Part shown: positions 36,222-46,000 of the stretch, one piece after another
Position numbering within the stretch: the stretch's first letter is position 1
Layout: every line of letters starts with the position of its first letter
Source: Thiocapsa marina 5811
GTDB lineage: Bacteria > Pseudomonadota > Gammaproteobacteria > Chromatiales > Chromatiaceae
Length of the DNA stretch: 64,000 bases
Reading direction: 5' to 3'
Assembly (NCBI RefSeq): GCF_000223985.1
Contig: NZ_AFWV01000009.1
Coordinates: 1-64,000 of the forward strand
Notes under the pieces: model-generated
The model's database searches: none
Seen by the model: the letters and a program-made list of their open reading frames with translations, nothing else
What the model was told of the DNA's origin: nothing
Program-made: the position numbers and the translations under genes

Positions 36222-37523
36222 ATGCCGCGCATCGCCGAGAACCGCAGAAACCTGACCAAGGAACTGGTCTCCCGCATCAAGCCGCAAGCGACCAAGTATA
36301 TCGTTTGGGACGAGGCGATCCCGAATCTAGGTCTGCGCGTCTACCCGACCGGCAACAAGTCCTATGTGCTGCGCCTGTGCTTCACGGACGCCAAGGGCAA
36401 GACCTCGCAGCGCATGGAGACGTTGGGCGCTGCCGAAGATTTCAAGACGCCCGAAGCGGCACGCGCGAAACCATTGGAGCTGCGCCAACGCTACAAGGCC
36501 GGCGAGGACGTGAAGGAGACCAAGAAAGCCGTGAAGGTCTCGACCAAGACCCTGCGCGAATGCTTGGAGCTGTACTTGACCGCGCGCGCCAGCGGAACCC
36601 TCCCGATGAAGGCGTCAACGGCCGATGACATGCGCGCCAAGATGGGGTTCGGGCTGGCGGCACTCATAGACAAACCGATCAAGGATCTCGATGCCGCGCG
36701 CATGGTGGAGTGGCATCGCGAGCGCAAACTGACCGCACCGACGCGCGCCGACGTCGAAGCGCGGTATCTGCGCGCGGTCTGGAACTGGACCCGCGAAGAA
36801 CTCCCGGCGCTGAAACTGGAGCCGTGGCCGACCTCGCGATGGGCAAAATAGAAGGAATGGAGCCCGGCGAAGCGTCGGACCCGTCGCCTGAACCGGCAAA
36901 CTGCTCCCGTCTGGATGGAGACGACGCAAGCATGGCCGAGCCCGCGAGAGCGCGCACTGTTCACCCTGCTGTTCTTCACCGGGCTGCGCATCAGCGAGGC
37001 CACCGGGCTTCACTGGTGCGACGTTGACCTGGACCGAGGCCGAGTGACGTTGCACGACCCTAAAGGGCGGCAGACCGTCACCCTCCCGCTGGCGCGGCAA
37101 GCCGTCGATGCCTTAAAGGATCTCGAACGACAGACCGAATGGGTCTTTCCCGCCGTCAAACGGACAGGCGAGGTTGCTTCGATGGGGTATCCAAGCAGCG
37201 GCGTTTCCGGCCGGCATACCGCCGAGTCGGGCGTCGAGTGGTCCCCTCACGATCTGCGCCGGACCTTCATCTCGGTCGGCGAGTCGATCGGCGTGCCGAG
37301 TGCAGCCGTGCGGCGCCTGACGAATCATGTAGTCGACCGACGCGATGCACACGACGGCCACATCGACTTCGACGCCGACGATCTGGCCCCGCATGTGCAG
37401 CGCGTCGCCGACGCCTTAGAAGGGCTCGCCAGCGGCACCAGGGGCGATGTCGTGACACTGCGCCCGAACACCGACAGGCCGACCGAGCAGCCGGGCGATG
37501 CCGCGTTGCAGTCCCGAGGATGA
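36222..37523 (+). pseudogene. int: P4-type tyrosine integrase with an internal amber codon
   Basis: One reading frame runs from the ATG at 36222 to 37523 (434 codons) with a single TAG at 36849-36851, after RWAK. The N-terminal part carries the DUF4102-like arm-binding domain (NLGLRVYPTGNKSYVLRL). After the stop the frame goes on with KEWSPAKRRTRRLN and the catalytic domain: FTGLRISEATGLHW (Arg I) and WSPHDLRRTFISVGE (H-x-x-R). The terminal His/Tyr region (VVDRRDAHDGHIDF) is degenerate, and no clear Y-nucleophile context was found. The integrase adjoins attL and reads into the island. It is probably inactive unless the amber codon is read through. Confidence 0.82.
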
Positions 37524-37567
37524 CGACCACAGCCCGCAGCTCACGGCAACCAACGGGGAACCATGCC

Positions 37568-37795
37568 ATGAACACCCACCACCTTGACTCGACCACTACG
37601 GCTCGCCTGCACGCCCTGGCGAGACTGACCGGGCGCCCGGAGTCCGATCTACTGCGCGAAGCGGTGACGGCTTACCTGGAGGACCTGGAGGACATTCGCG
37701 CGACCGAGGAATCCTTGCGCGAGATCGAGAGCGGAGCCAAGCCGCCGACGTTGGCCGAGTTGGACGAGTACCTGGATCGTGACCTGGCGCGTTGA
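37568..37795 (+). CDS. Ribbon-helix-helix antitoxin (RelB/ParD-like)
   Basis: A 75-aa protein. STTTARLHALARLTGRPESD then LLREAVTAYLEDLED is a CopG/RHH DNA-binding fold of the type found in RelB-like antitoxins of RelBE pairs. The acidic tail (EESLREIESGAKPPTLAELD) would wrap the toxin. The following toxin frame starts inside its end, as usual for such operons, but is broken. The ATG at 37568 is preferred over longer in-frame sequence that shadows the integrase. Confidence 0.75.
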   Translation: MNTHHLDSTTTARLHALARLTGRPESDLLREAVTAYLEDLEDIRATEESLREIESGAKPPTLAELDEYLDRDLAR

Positions 37796-37886
37796 AGTCG
37801 CCCCGCGAGCGGTCCTCACACTGGCCGGGCTGGACTCCGCGGTACGGACCCCGAGCGACGGCGGCAGATGTATGCCGAGACGGTGA
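37779..37886 (+). pseudogene. Truncated RelE-family toxin
   Basis: A GTG at 37779 inside the antitoxin gene starts VTWRVEVAPRAVLTLAGLD, the characteristic beginning of RelE/ParE-like toxins (T-W-R-V-E-x-x-x-x-A-x-x-x-L-x-x-L-D). The frame stops after 35 codons, at 37886, where about 85 are expected. Sequence to 38172 contains open frames (for example MYAETVKLGIAAYD from 37868) that may be frameshifted or unrelated remnants. The toxin is non-functional. Confidence 0.6.
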
Positions 37887-38172
37887 AGCTCGGAATCGCG
37901 GCCTACGACGCGCCGGAGCAGGTCGAGGATGCCTCTGCGACAGCCACATGCACCTCCCGCGCCCATTGGACTCCGAGCCCGGTCAATCCAGCGGGGGCAT
38001 GGGGCGATGCCTCGTCGGCGCTCCTGCGAGTCGGAGGGTCGGGAGTCTCTGGCCCTGGCCGGATGCCGTGGTTGCCTGCCCCGAGTTCCAGATGGACTCG
38101 GGCACGACGGGTTTACTCTTCGGTCGACGCGGCAGTACATTGGCAACACCTTCGTGACTGTCCGGCAACCGC

Positions 38173-38394
38173 ATGGCGCGCATCAAGAGCGAAGTCCTCA
38201 CCATTCGCACCACCCCCAGGGTCAAGGCGCTGCTCAGGCTCGCCGCCGAGCATGAGCATCGCTCCCTGGCCTCGATGATCGAGGTGATGGTCCTGAACTA
38301 CGCGGGCACGCACGGCCTTGCCGTTCCCGATTTCAACCAGCCCGCACGCACGGAGTCTTCTCTCGATGTCCGTGAAGCCAAGGATCCAGAATGA
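38173..38394 (+). CDS. Small ribbon-helix-helix-like protein upstream of hsdM
   Basis: A 73-aa protein. VLTIRTTPRVKALLRLAAEH then RSLASMIEVMVLNYAGTHGL has the length and pattern of Arc/CopG-type RHH proteins. Its TGA overlaps the hsdM start by 4 bp (ATGA), so the two are co-translated. A role as an autoregulator of the restriction operon is possible but inferred only from position and fold. Confidence 0.65.
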   Translation: MARIKSEVLTIRTTPRVKALLRLAAEHEHRSLASMIEVMVLNYAGTHGLAVPDFNQPARTESSLDVREAKDPE

Positions 38395-40571
38395 CGGGGA
38401 ATGCCCTCAAAGACATCGAGCAGGTCGAAGCCAGCCTCTGGGAGGCCGCCGATCAGCTCCGCGCCAACTCCAAACTGACCTCCAGCGAATATGTGATGCC
38501 GGTGCTCGGCATCATCTTTCTGCGACACGCCTTCAATCGCTACGAAGCGGCCCGCGCCGCCATCGAGGCCGATCAGGCGGCGGGCCGGATGCCCAGGCGC
38601 CCACTGGTCAAGGCCGATTTTCTCAAGCGGCGGGCGATGCTGCTGCCCCCGGAGGCGCGGTTCGACGCTCTGCTCGAACGGCCGAAGGACGCCAACCTCG
38701 GCGCGGCGCTGGTCGGGGCCATGAAGGCCATCGAGGCCGAATTCGCGCCGCTCGCCGGTCAACTCCCCAATGACTACGAGGGCTTCGACCCCGATCTGCT
38801 CGAAAACCTGCTGCGCATCTTCGACAGCGAAGCCCTGCGCACCGCCTCGGGTGACGTCTTCGGGCGCATCTACGAATACTTCCTGATGAAGTTCGCCATC
38901 CAGGGCGCGCAGGACAGCGGCGAGTTCTTCACGCCGCCCTCCCTGGTGCAGACCATCGTCAATGTCATCGAGCCCGATCATGGCATCGTCTTCGACCCCG
39001 CCTGCGGCTCGGGCGGCATGTTCGTGCAGTCCAGCCACTTCATTGAGGATCGCGGCGGGGACACCAGCCATCGGGTGACCTTCTACGGTCAGGAGAAGAC
39101 CGGCACCACCATCCGGCTGGCCAAGATGAATCTCGCCGTGCATGGTCTGGAGGGTGACATCCGCGAGGCCAACACCTTCTACGAGGATGTCCATCATCTC
39201 AAGGAAGGGAAGCCGATCTGGGGGAACTGCGACTTCGTCATGGCCAATCCGCCCTTCAACGTGGACATGGTCGATGCCTCCCGCGTCTCGGGTGATCGCC
39301 GTCTCCCCTTCGGGCTTCCAGGCACCACGAAGAACAAGCAGACCAAGAAGGAGACCGTCTCCAACGGCAACTATCTCTGGATCTCCTATTTCTGGAGCTA
39401 CCTGAACGAAACGGGCCGGGCCGGGTTCGTCATGTCCTCCCAGGCGTCCAGTGGCGGCCATGGGGAGGCGTTGGTACGCCGCAAGCTGGTCGAGACTGGC
39501 GACGTGGACGTGATGATCGCGATCCGCTCCAACTTCTTCTACACCCGCACCGTCCCCTGCGAGTTGTGGCACCTGGACCGGGGCAAACCGGAGGAGCGCC
39601 GCGACCAGGTACTGATGATCGACGCGCGCAACGTCTATCGGAAGGTGACGCGCAAGATCTACGACTTCAGCCCGGAGCAGCTCGCCAATCTGACCGCCAT
39701 TGCCTGGCTCTACCGGGGCCAGCGGCAACGCTTCCTGGATCTGGTCGCGGGTTATGTCGAGCGCATCCGCGACGAGATCGCCCTGATCGAGGAGACCGTG
39801 CTCGCGTTCGAGGAACGGCTCGTCGAGATCGAGGACGGGCTCAAGACCTTCGCCGATGGCATCGGCGCCCTCGCGGACATCGAGGAGGCGCAACGGCAAC
39901 CGCTGACCGATGCACTGGCCGAGTTGACCGAGGCCGAGAGCGCCTACGAGACTGACCGCGCGTCCTTGATCGACGCCTTGGCGACCTTCGCCGCGATGAC
40001 AGCCAAGACACCGCTCGCCAGCAACGCGGATCAGCACGCCACCCGGCACACCTTCGCCCCGCTGGCCGAGCGCATCAAGGGCCTGGTCAAACAGATCGAC
40101 CTGCTCTACAAGCTCGCCGCCCGCGCGGCGCAACTGGCTCAGGATCTCGCTCGCGACGAGCCTGTAGGGGCGAATTCATTGGAGCTTGTAGGGGCGAATT
40201 CATTCGCCCGCTACGCCAAGGCCCTGTCACGCCGCCTCAAGCCGCTCGACGCCGAGCGCAAGACCGCCGTCGAGCAGATCAAGCTTGCGGTCTATTTTCA
40301 CCGTCAGATCCTCTGGCTCCAGGAACGCTTCCCCGAGGCCGAATTCGTCGCCGTGCCGGGTCTGTGCAAGGCCGTCACCCGCGCCGAGATCGAGGCCGCC
40401 GACTGGAGCCTGACACCCGGCCGCTATGTTGGCGTCGCCCCGCCCGAGGAGGACGAGGACTTCGACTTCGAGCAGACCTTGCGTGATATCCATGTCGAGT
40501 TGGCCGATCTGAATCGTGAGGCGGCCGAACTGGCGGCAAGGATTCAGGCAAATTTCGATGAAATCCTGTAG
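38391..40571 (+). CDS. hsdM: Type I restriction-modification DNA methyltransferase subunit
   Basis: A 726-aa N6-adenine methyltransferase. The HsdM N-terminal helical domain (about 8-170) is followed by the SAM-binding motif I FDPACGSGGMF (201-211) and catalytic motif IV NPPF (286-289). A long C-terminal helical extension (about 430-720) exceeds the common 500-aa HsdM. Residues about 591-607 (VGANSLELVGANSFA) are translated from an inserted palindromic repeat that kept the frame. The present TAG stop also belongs to such a repeat. Remnants of the original end, closing EELGV with a stop overlapping hsdS, lie at 40748-40786. The catalytic core appears intact. Confidence 0.92.
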   Translation: MTGNALKDIEQVEASLWEAADQLRANSKLTSSEYVMPVLGIIFLRHAFNRYEAARAAIEADQAAGRMPRRPLVKADFLKRRAMLLPPEARFDALLERPKDANLGAALVGAMKAIEAEFAPLAGQLPNDYEGFDPDLLENLLRIFDSEALRTASGDVFGRIYEYFLMKFAIQGAQDSGEFFTPPSLVQTIVNVIEPDHGIVFDPACGSGGMFVQSSHFIEDRGGDTSHRVTFYGQEKTGTTIRLAKMNLAVHGLEGDIREANTFYEDVHHLKEGKPIWGNCDFVMANPPFNVDMVDASRVSGDRRLPFGLPGTTKNKQTKKETVSNGNYLWISYFWSYLNETGRAGFVMSSQASSGGHGEALVRRKLVETGDVDVMIAIRSNFFYTRTVPCELWHLDRGKPEERRDQVLMIDARNVYRKVTRKIYDFSPEQLANLTAIAWLYRGQRQRFLDLVAGYVERIRDEIALIEETVLAFEERLVEIEDGLKTFADGIGALADIEEAQRQPLTDALAELTEAESAYETDRASLIDALATFAAMTAKTPLASNADQHATRHTFAPLAERIKGLVKQIDLLYKLAARAAQLAQDLARDEPVGANSLELVGANSFARYAKALSRRLKPLDAERKTAVEQIKLAVYFHRQILWLQERFPEAEFVAVPGLCKAVTRAEIEAADWSLTPGRYVGVAPPEEDEDFDFEQTLRDIHVELADLNREAAELAARIQANFDEIL

Positions 40572-40740
40572 GGGCGAATTCATTCGCCCAGAGTCCCGCG
40601 ATTGGCGACGGGGCGAATAAATTCGCCCCTACAATGATGCCGTGCGGCATCCAGATCGGGCCGATCGATCCGAGCCGTGAGACCGCGGATCTGACGGCGC
40701 GAATTCAGGCAAACCCTGTAGGGGCGAATTCATTCGCCCC
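40161..40740. repeat. Cluster of short palindromic repeats (core GGGCGAATTCATTCGCCC)
   Basis: Five units: two in tandem inside hsdM (40161-40183, truncated, and 40185-40210), one forming the hsdM stop (40566-40590), one degenerate inverted copy (about 40609-40635), and one at 40716-40740. Between them, fragments of the hsdM 3' end (ARIQAN codons) appear three times, showing local duplication. This is a REP-like dispersed unit; wider distribution cannot be judged from one window. Confidence 0.85.
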
Positions 40741-40782
40741 GTCGACGGCGCGGATTCAGGCGAATTTTGAGGAGTTGGGGGT

Positions 40783-41943
40783 GTGAACGTAAGCCTAGCT
40801 ACAAGCTGCCGTTGGCGAGACGCGACGCTTCAAGATTTGGTGTTCTTCCAGCGCGGGTACGACATCACAAAAGCCCAGCAACACTCTGGCAATATTCCCG
40901 TAATCTCTTCTTCCGGTATAACAAGTTTCCACAATGAAGCGAAAGCTCAGGGACCAGGGGTTGTTATCGGAAGAAAAGGTACCCTCGGATCGGTTCACTA
41001 TTCAGCGCAGGATTATTGGCCACACGACACGACGTTATGGAGTCGTGATCTTCGAGGAAACATTCCGCGTTTCGTTTACTATTTCCTGCACACCATCGAT
41101 TTCAAGCGGTTCGATGTTGGCAACTCCAACCCAACACTGAATCGCAACCATATTCACGCTCTGCCGATCAAGGTTCCGCCATTGGATGTGCAGGAGTCAA
41201 TTGCTTCGATCCTCTGCGCCTACGACGACCTGATCGAAAACAACCGCCGGCGGATGGCGCTGCTGGAGGAGGCGGCACGGCAGCTCTACCGAGAGTGGTT
41301 CGTCCGGCTGCGCTTTCCTGGCCATGAGCACACTCGCATCATTGACGGCTTGCCGGAAGGGTGGGAGCGGAAGTCATTCAATGAAGTCTGCCAAACTGTC
41401 GGAGGAGGAACCCCATCAACCACGAAATCCGAGTATTGGGACGATGGCGATATCATCTGGGTAACGCCGACTGACATCACTCGGAATCCGTGTCTCGCAC
41501 TGCTAGACAGCGAAAAAAAGATCACCGAGGCGGGCCTGAAGCACTCGTCCGCGAAGATGCTACCGCCCAACACAATCATGATGACTAGTCGAGCGTCCGT
41601 GGGATTCTTCGGACTGATCGACAAGGCAGCTTGCACGAATCAGGGATTCATTAGCGTTGTCCCGAACGAACCTTTTTCGCAAATGTACCTGCTGCACAAT
41701 TTGATGCACCGGGTCGATGAGATTCGCTCTCATGCGGGTGGCGCTACCTATAAGGAGATCAGCAAAAGTAAATTCAAGGCGCTACCGGTTGTGATGCCAT
41801 CCTTGTCTCTGCTTAGAGATTTTGGGGAGCAAACGGCGGAGCTTTTGAGGCAGATTAGAACGCTTCACACAATGAATGTCAGGTTAAATCAGGCTCGGGA
41901 CATCCTCCTCCCCCGCCTCATGAGCGGCGAGATCGCCGTATGA
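40783..41943 (+). CDS. hsdS: Type I restriction-modification specificity subunit
   Basis: A 386-aa DNA-recognition subunit starting with GTG at 40783. It has two target-recognition domains (about 5-130 and 190-330), each followed by a conserved spacer helix: LPPLDVQESIASILCAYDDL with IENNRRRMALLEEAARQLYREW after the first (written here in parts), and a shorter one near the C-terminus. The recognition domains are visibly AT-richer than their surroundings, typical of exchanged hsdS segments. The GTGA overlap with the ancestral hsdM end shows former translational coupling, now weakened by the repeat insertion. It overlaps the next gene by 4 bp. Confidence 0.9.
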   Translation: MNVSLATSCRWRDATLQDLVFFQRGYDITKAQQHSGNIPVISSSGITSFHNEAKAQGPGVVIGRKGTLGSVHYSAQDYWPHDTTLWSRDLRGNIPRFVYYFLHTIDFKRFDVGNSNPTLNRNHIHALPIKVPPLDVQESIASILCAYDDLIENNRRRMALLEEAARQLYREWFVRLRFPGHEHTRIIDGLPEGWERKSFNEVCQTVGGGTPSTTKSEYWDDGDIIWVTPTDITRNPCLALLDSEKKITEAGLKHSSAKMLPPNTIMMTSRASVGFFGLIDKAACTNQGFISVVPNEPFSQMYLLHNLMHRVDEIRSHAGGATYKEISKSKFKALPVVMPSLSLLRDFGEQTAELLRQIRTLHTMNVRLNQARDILLPRLMSGEIAV

Positions 41944-42464
41944 CGCCTCAGAAGAAGATCGTCATCATCGCCGGCCCCAATGGCGCGGGCAAGACGACCT
42001 TCGCCCGCGAGCTGCTGCCCAATGAGGCCAACTGTCCGGTCTTCGTGAACGCCGACCTCATCGCCGCCGGCCTGTCCCCGTTCCGCCCGGAAGCGGCGGC
42101 GTTCCGCGCCGGACGGCTGATGTTGGAGGAGATCCGCCGCCACGTCGCTAACGGGCACAGCTTCGCCTTCGAGAGCACGCTGTCCGGGTTGACCTATGCC
42201 GCCATGATCGACCGCTGGCGTGCCGATGGCTATGTGGTGAAGCTCATTTTTCTGTCGCTGGCCTCGGCGGAAGAGGCCGTCGCCCGAGTGGCCGTGCGCG
42301 TGCGTCAGGGTGGCCACGATGTCCCGGCTGATACCATCCGACGACGCTTCGCGTCCGGCCTTGATCACTTCCAGCAGGTTTACCGTCAGCGCGTCGATTT
42401 CTGGCAATTGTTCGACAACGGCGGCGAATCGCCACTCCTGTTAGCCGAGGGGAAGACTCCATGA
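41940..42464 (+). CDS. Zeta-toxin-like P-loop kinase
   Basis: A 174-aa P-loop ATPase. Walker A is AGPNGAGKTTFARELLP (about residues 11-27); VNADLIAAGLSPF and FAFESTLSG follow, the pattern of zeta-toxin/AAA_33 kinases, which in PezT/zeta phosphorylate UDP-GlcNAc. The ATG overlaps the hsdS stop and its own TGA overlaps the next small gene (ATGA). Whether it is toxic or has another kinase role is unknown. Its placement inside a restriction operon is notable. Confidence 0.82.
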   Translation: MTPQKKIVIIAGPNGAGKTTFARELLPNEANCPVFVNADLIAAGLSPFRPEAAAFRAGRLMLEEIRRHVANGHSFAFESTLSGLTYAAMIDRWRADGYVVKLIFLSLASAEEAVARVAVRVRQGGHDVPADTIRRRFASGLDHFQQVYRQRVDFWQLFDNGGESPLLLAEGKTP

Positions 42465-42673
42465 GCAAGCCTGAACATCCCACGCCGGTATCCAATCTGC
42501 CGGATGACGACATGCAGGCCACGCCGCGCGCGCTCGTCCGGGCCGCGCAACGGGCAAGGGAGATCGCGGCCCGGACTGGCACGCCATTGATCATCAGCCG
42601 TGCCGGGCGAATCATCGAATGCCCCGTGACCCGCCGAGATCAGGCGGCTTCCGGCACGGAAGGCTCAGGCTGA
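42461..42673 (+). CDS. Small partner protein of the zeta-like kinase
   Basis: A 70-aa protein with ALVRAAQRAREIAARTGTPL then IISRAGRIIECPV. Small proteins of this type often follow zeta-like P-loop kinases in proteobacterial genomes, so it may be the cognate antitoxin. There is no recognisable DNA-binding motif. It is coupled to the kinase gene by a 4-bp overlap. A 350-bp gene-free stretch follows, ending in a palindrome before hsdR. Confidence 0.6.
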   Translation: MSKPEHPTPVSNLPDDDMQATPRALVRAAQRAREIAARTGTPLIISRAGRIIECPVTRRDQAASGTEGSG

Positions 42674-42982
42674 GGCGTTAAGCCATCGGTGAAAGAAGCG
42701 ATACCTTTGGCTCGGCGCAGCCGGAAATCACGGGAAAAGAACCGCCAAGGCGCGCCAAGGGCGGTAAAACTCCATCATAAGCGACTGTCTTTGCGGAAAA
42801 TTCGTGGACCCTAGCCGGCATGGAATGAGCCAAGATTGAGCCATATCAGTGAGCCAACCCGCGATGGTGACTTACGCCCTTGCTGGCCAGTCGTCTAAAG
42901 GACGTATCCACTGGAAATGTCTTGACCGAAGTCCTTAGACGCCTGGGACTGAGTCGGTAAGATCAAGATTGGAAAGGGTATT

Positions 42983-43016
42983 CATAAAGGACAAGGCGTG
43001 GAGAGTGTCCTTTATG
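42983..43016. promoter_or_regulatory. 11-bp inverted repeat upstream of hsdR
   Basis: CATAAAGGACA (42983-42993) and TGTCCTTTATG (43006-43016) are perfect inverted arms around a 12-nt spacer, 31 bp before the likely hsdR start. The symmetry suits an operator for a dimeric regulator or an mRNA hairpin limiting HsdR synthesis. The rest of 42674-43047 holds no supported gene. Confidence 0.5.
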
Positions 43017-43047
43017 GTTCGATGGAATGTCCGATAGAGGAAATCCG

Positions 43048-46000
43048 ATGGCGCTGACCGACATCAACAGCGAGGACCGCCTGGTTCAACAGACCTTCGC
43101 CGACCACCTGCGTGACGTGCTGGGGTGGGACAGTGTCTATGCCTGGAACCAGGAGACCTTCGGGCCGAACGGCACGCTTGGGCGCAAGGACACGACCGAG
43201 GTCGCCCTGATCCGCGATCTGCGCGCGGCGATTGTCCGGCTCAACCCGGAACTGCCGGAGCAAGCCGTCAACGAGGCCATCGAGACGCTGACCCGGCAGG
43301 ACTTCAGCCGCTCGCTGTTGCAGCACAACCAGGAATTTTACCGCTACATCCGCGACGGGGTGCCGGTCAGCTATCGGGACGCGCAGGGGCGGATGCGCCA
43401 GGGTTATGCCAGGGTCATCGACTTCCGTCAGCCAGAGAGCAAGAACAACCGCTTCCTGTGTGTGCGCGAGCTGAAGATCACCGGACTGCGCACCCCGAAC
43501 TACAACCGCCGCGCCGACCTGATCGGCTTCGTCAACGGTTTGCCGCTGGTCTTTTTCGAGCATAAGGCGGTCTACCGGAACATCCGCGCCGGCTTCGAGG
43601 GGAACCTGCGCGATTATCTGGACGAGCATGTCATCGCCCATGCCTTCCACCACAACGCCTTTCTGATCGTCAGCAATGGCCATCGGGCGCGCTATGGCTC
43701 CATCACCAGCGGTTGGGAGCACTTCGCGGAGTGGAAGCGCCTGGACGAGCGCGACAAGGGTAGCGTGGAGGCCGAGGTGCTACTGAATGGCATGCTCGCG
43801 AAGGACCGGCTGCTCGATCTGGTGGAGAATTTCATCCTCTTCGATGCCAGCAAGCCGGGGGCGATCCGGAAGATCATCGCCAGCAATCATCAGGTTCTGG
43901 GGGTGAATCGCGCGGTTGATGCCGTCATTCGGCAAGAGGCACTGAAACGCGAGTTCTCGGGTGAGAAGCGACTGCGCAGCCGGATCATCGAGTTACCGCT
44001 CGAACCCCAGCGGTTTCCGAAGGCCGCCGAGGCGCCGGCCTCCTACATTCCGGAAGGACCGATCATGCTGATCGAGCGCGCGCATCCGGATCTCGGGCGG
44101 CTCGGTGTCTTCTGGCATACGCAGGGCAGCGGCAAGTCGTATTCGATGGCCTTCTTCACCGAGAAGGTGCGCCGGCGCGTACCGGGCAATTTCACCTTCG
44201 TCCTGATGACGGACCGCAACGATCTGGACGGCCAGATCTATCGGACCTTCGTCGGCTGCGGGGTGGCGGACGAGCGGACGCCGCGGGCGGGCACCGGGAA
44301 GGAACTGGAGCAACTGCTCAAGGAGAACCATCGCTACATCTTCAGCCTGATCCACAAGTTCAACCAGGACGTGAAACGGGACGCGCCCTACAGCAAGCGC
44401 GACGACATCATCGTGATCTCGGACGAGGCGCACCGGACCCAGGCGGGTAAGCTTGCGCGCAACATGCGCCTGGCGCTGCCGAATGCTGCTTTCATCGGCT
44501 TCACCGGGACACCGCTGTTCAAGGACGACGAGCTGACCAAGCGCATCTTCGGCGGCTATGTCTCGCGCTACGACTTCAAGCGTTCCGAGGAAGACGGCGC
44601 CACCGTCAAGCTGGTGTACGAGAGTCGCGGGGAAAAGCTGGGCATCGCCCGTCTCGATCTGAACGACCGCATTGCCGAGAAGATCGATGAAGCCGAGTTG
44701 AACCCCGATCAGGAGGCGTTGCTGGAGAAGCTGCTCGGCAAGGATTACGAGGTCATCACCGCCGACGAGCGCCTGGATAGGATCGCCGATGACTTCGTCG
44801 AACATTGTGCGACGCGTTGGGCGTCCGGCAAGTCGCTGCTGGTCTGCATCGACAAGCCCACCTGCGCCCGTGTCCAGCAGCGGATACTGCCGCGCTGGAG
44901 GGCCAAAACCGAACGGGTACAACGTGCGGCAGCGGCCAAGCAGGCCGACCTCGCCGGCGCGACGGATCCGGAAGTCCGCGAGCGGCTGCGTGCACAGCAC
45001 GACCGCCTGCGGGAGCAGGCCAAGTGGCTGGAGGAAACCCGCATCCAGATCATCATCAGCGAGGCACAGAACGAGGTCGCGGACTTCCAAAAATGGGGCT
45101 TCGACATCATCCCCCACCGGGCGTTGATGAAGCAGGGCTTCGAGACGACGGACGGCAAGCGGGTGGATGTCGAAACGGCGTTCAAGGATCCCCGACACCC
45201 ATTCCGCGTCGCCATCGTCTGCGCCATGTGGCTGACCGGGTTCGATGTGGAGTGCCTGTCCACCCTCTACCTCGACAAGCCGATGAAGGCCCACACCCTG
45301 ATGCAGGCCATCGCCCGCGCCAACCGGCGCTACCCCGGCAAGGACTTTGGCCTGATCGTCGACTACAACGGCATGCTCAAGAGCCTGCGGGCGGCGCTGG
45401 CCCAGTATGCGTTGGGTGACGACGGATCGGGTGGCGATGAGATCGTCACCCCCATCGAGGAGCGGGTACAGGCACTGCTGGAGGCCATCGAGGCAACCGA
45501 GGCGCATGTTCGCGGTCTGGGGTTCGAAATGCCGTCATTGATCGGGGCGCATGGGTTCGTCCGCATCAAAGGCATGGCGGATGCCGTGGAGGCCGTCTAC
45601 ACGAGTGATGAATCCAAGCGGCGTTTCGAGATCCTGGCCCGTCAGGTTTTCATCCGTTTCCGGGCGCTGCTGATGGAGCCGTCGGCGTTCGCCTACGCCG
45701 AACGCCACGACAACATCGAGGCGATCTACAAGAAGCTCACGGAGCGGCGCGACACGGCGGATGTGACCGAACTCTTGAAGGAACTGCACCGCATCGTCAA
45801 CCAGGCGATCCGCGCCGAAGCGCCGGGCGCGGATCAGACCGAAGGACTGATCTTCGACCTCAGTCAGATCGATCTGGAGCGGCTCCGCGACGAGTTCGCG
45901 AAGAAGGTCAGACGCAAGGCAACGGCGGTCCAGGACATCCGCGAGATCGTCGAGCGGAAACTCGCCGAGATGCTGAAGCACAACCCACAGCGGATGGATT

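Noticed and set aside
37868-38278. Frame starting MYAETVKLGIAAYD
   Set aside because: The first 20 residues look protein-like, but the rest is low-quality and overlaps the next gene in another frame; at most a remnant.
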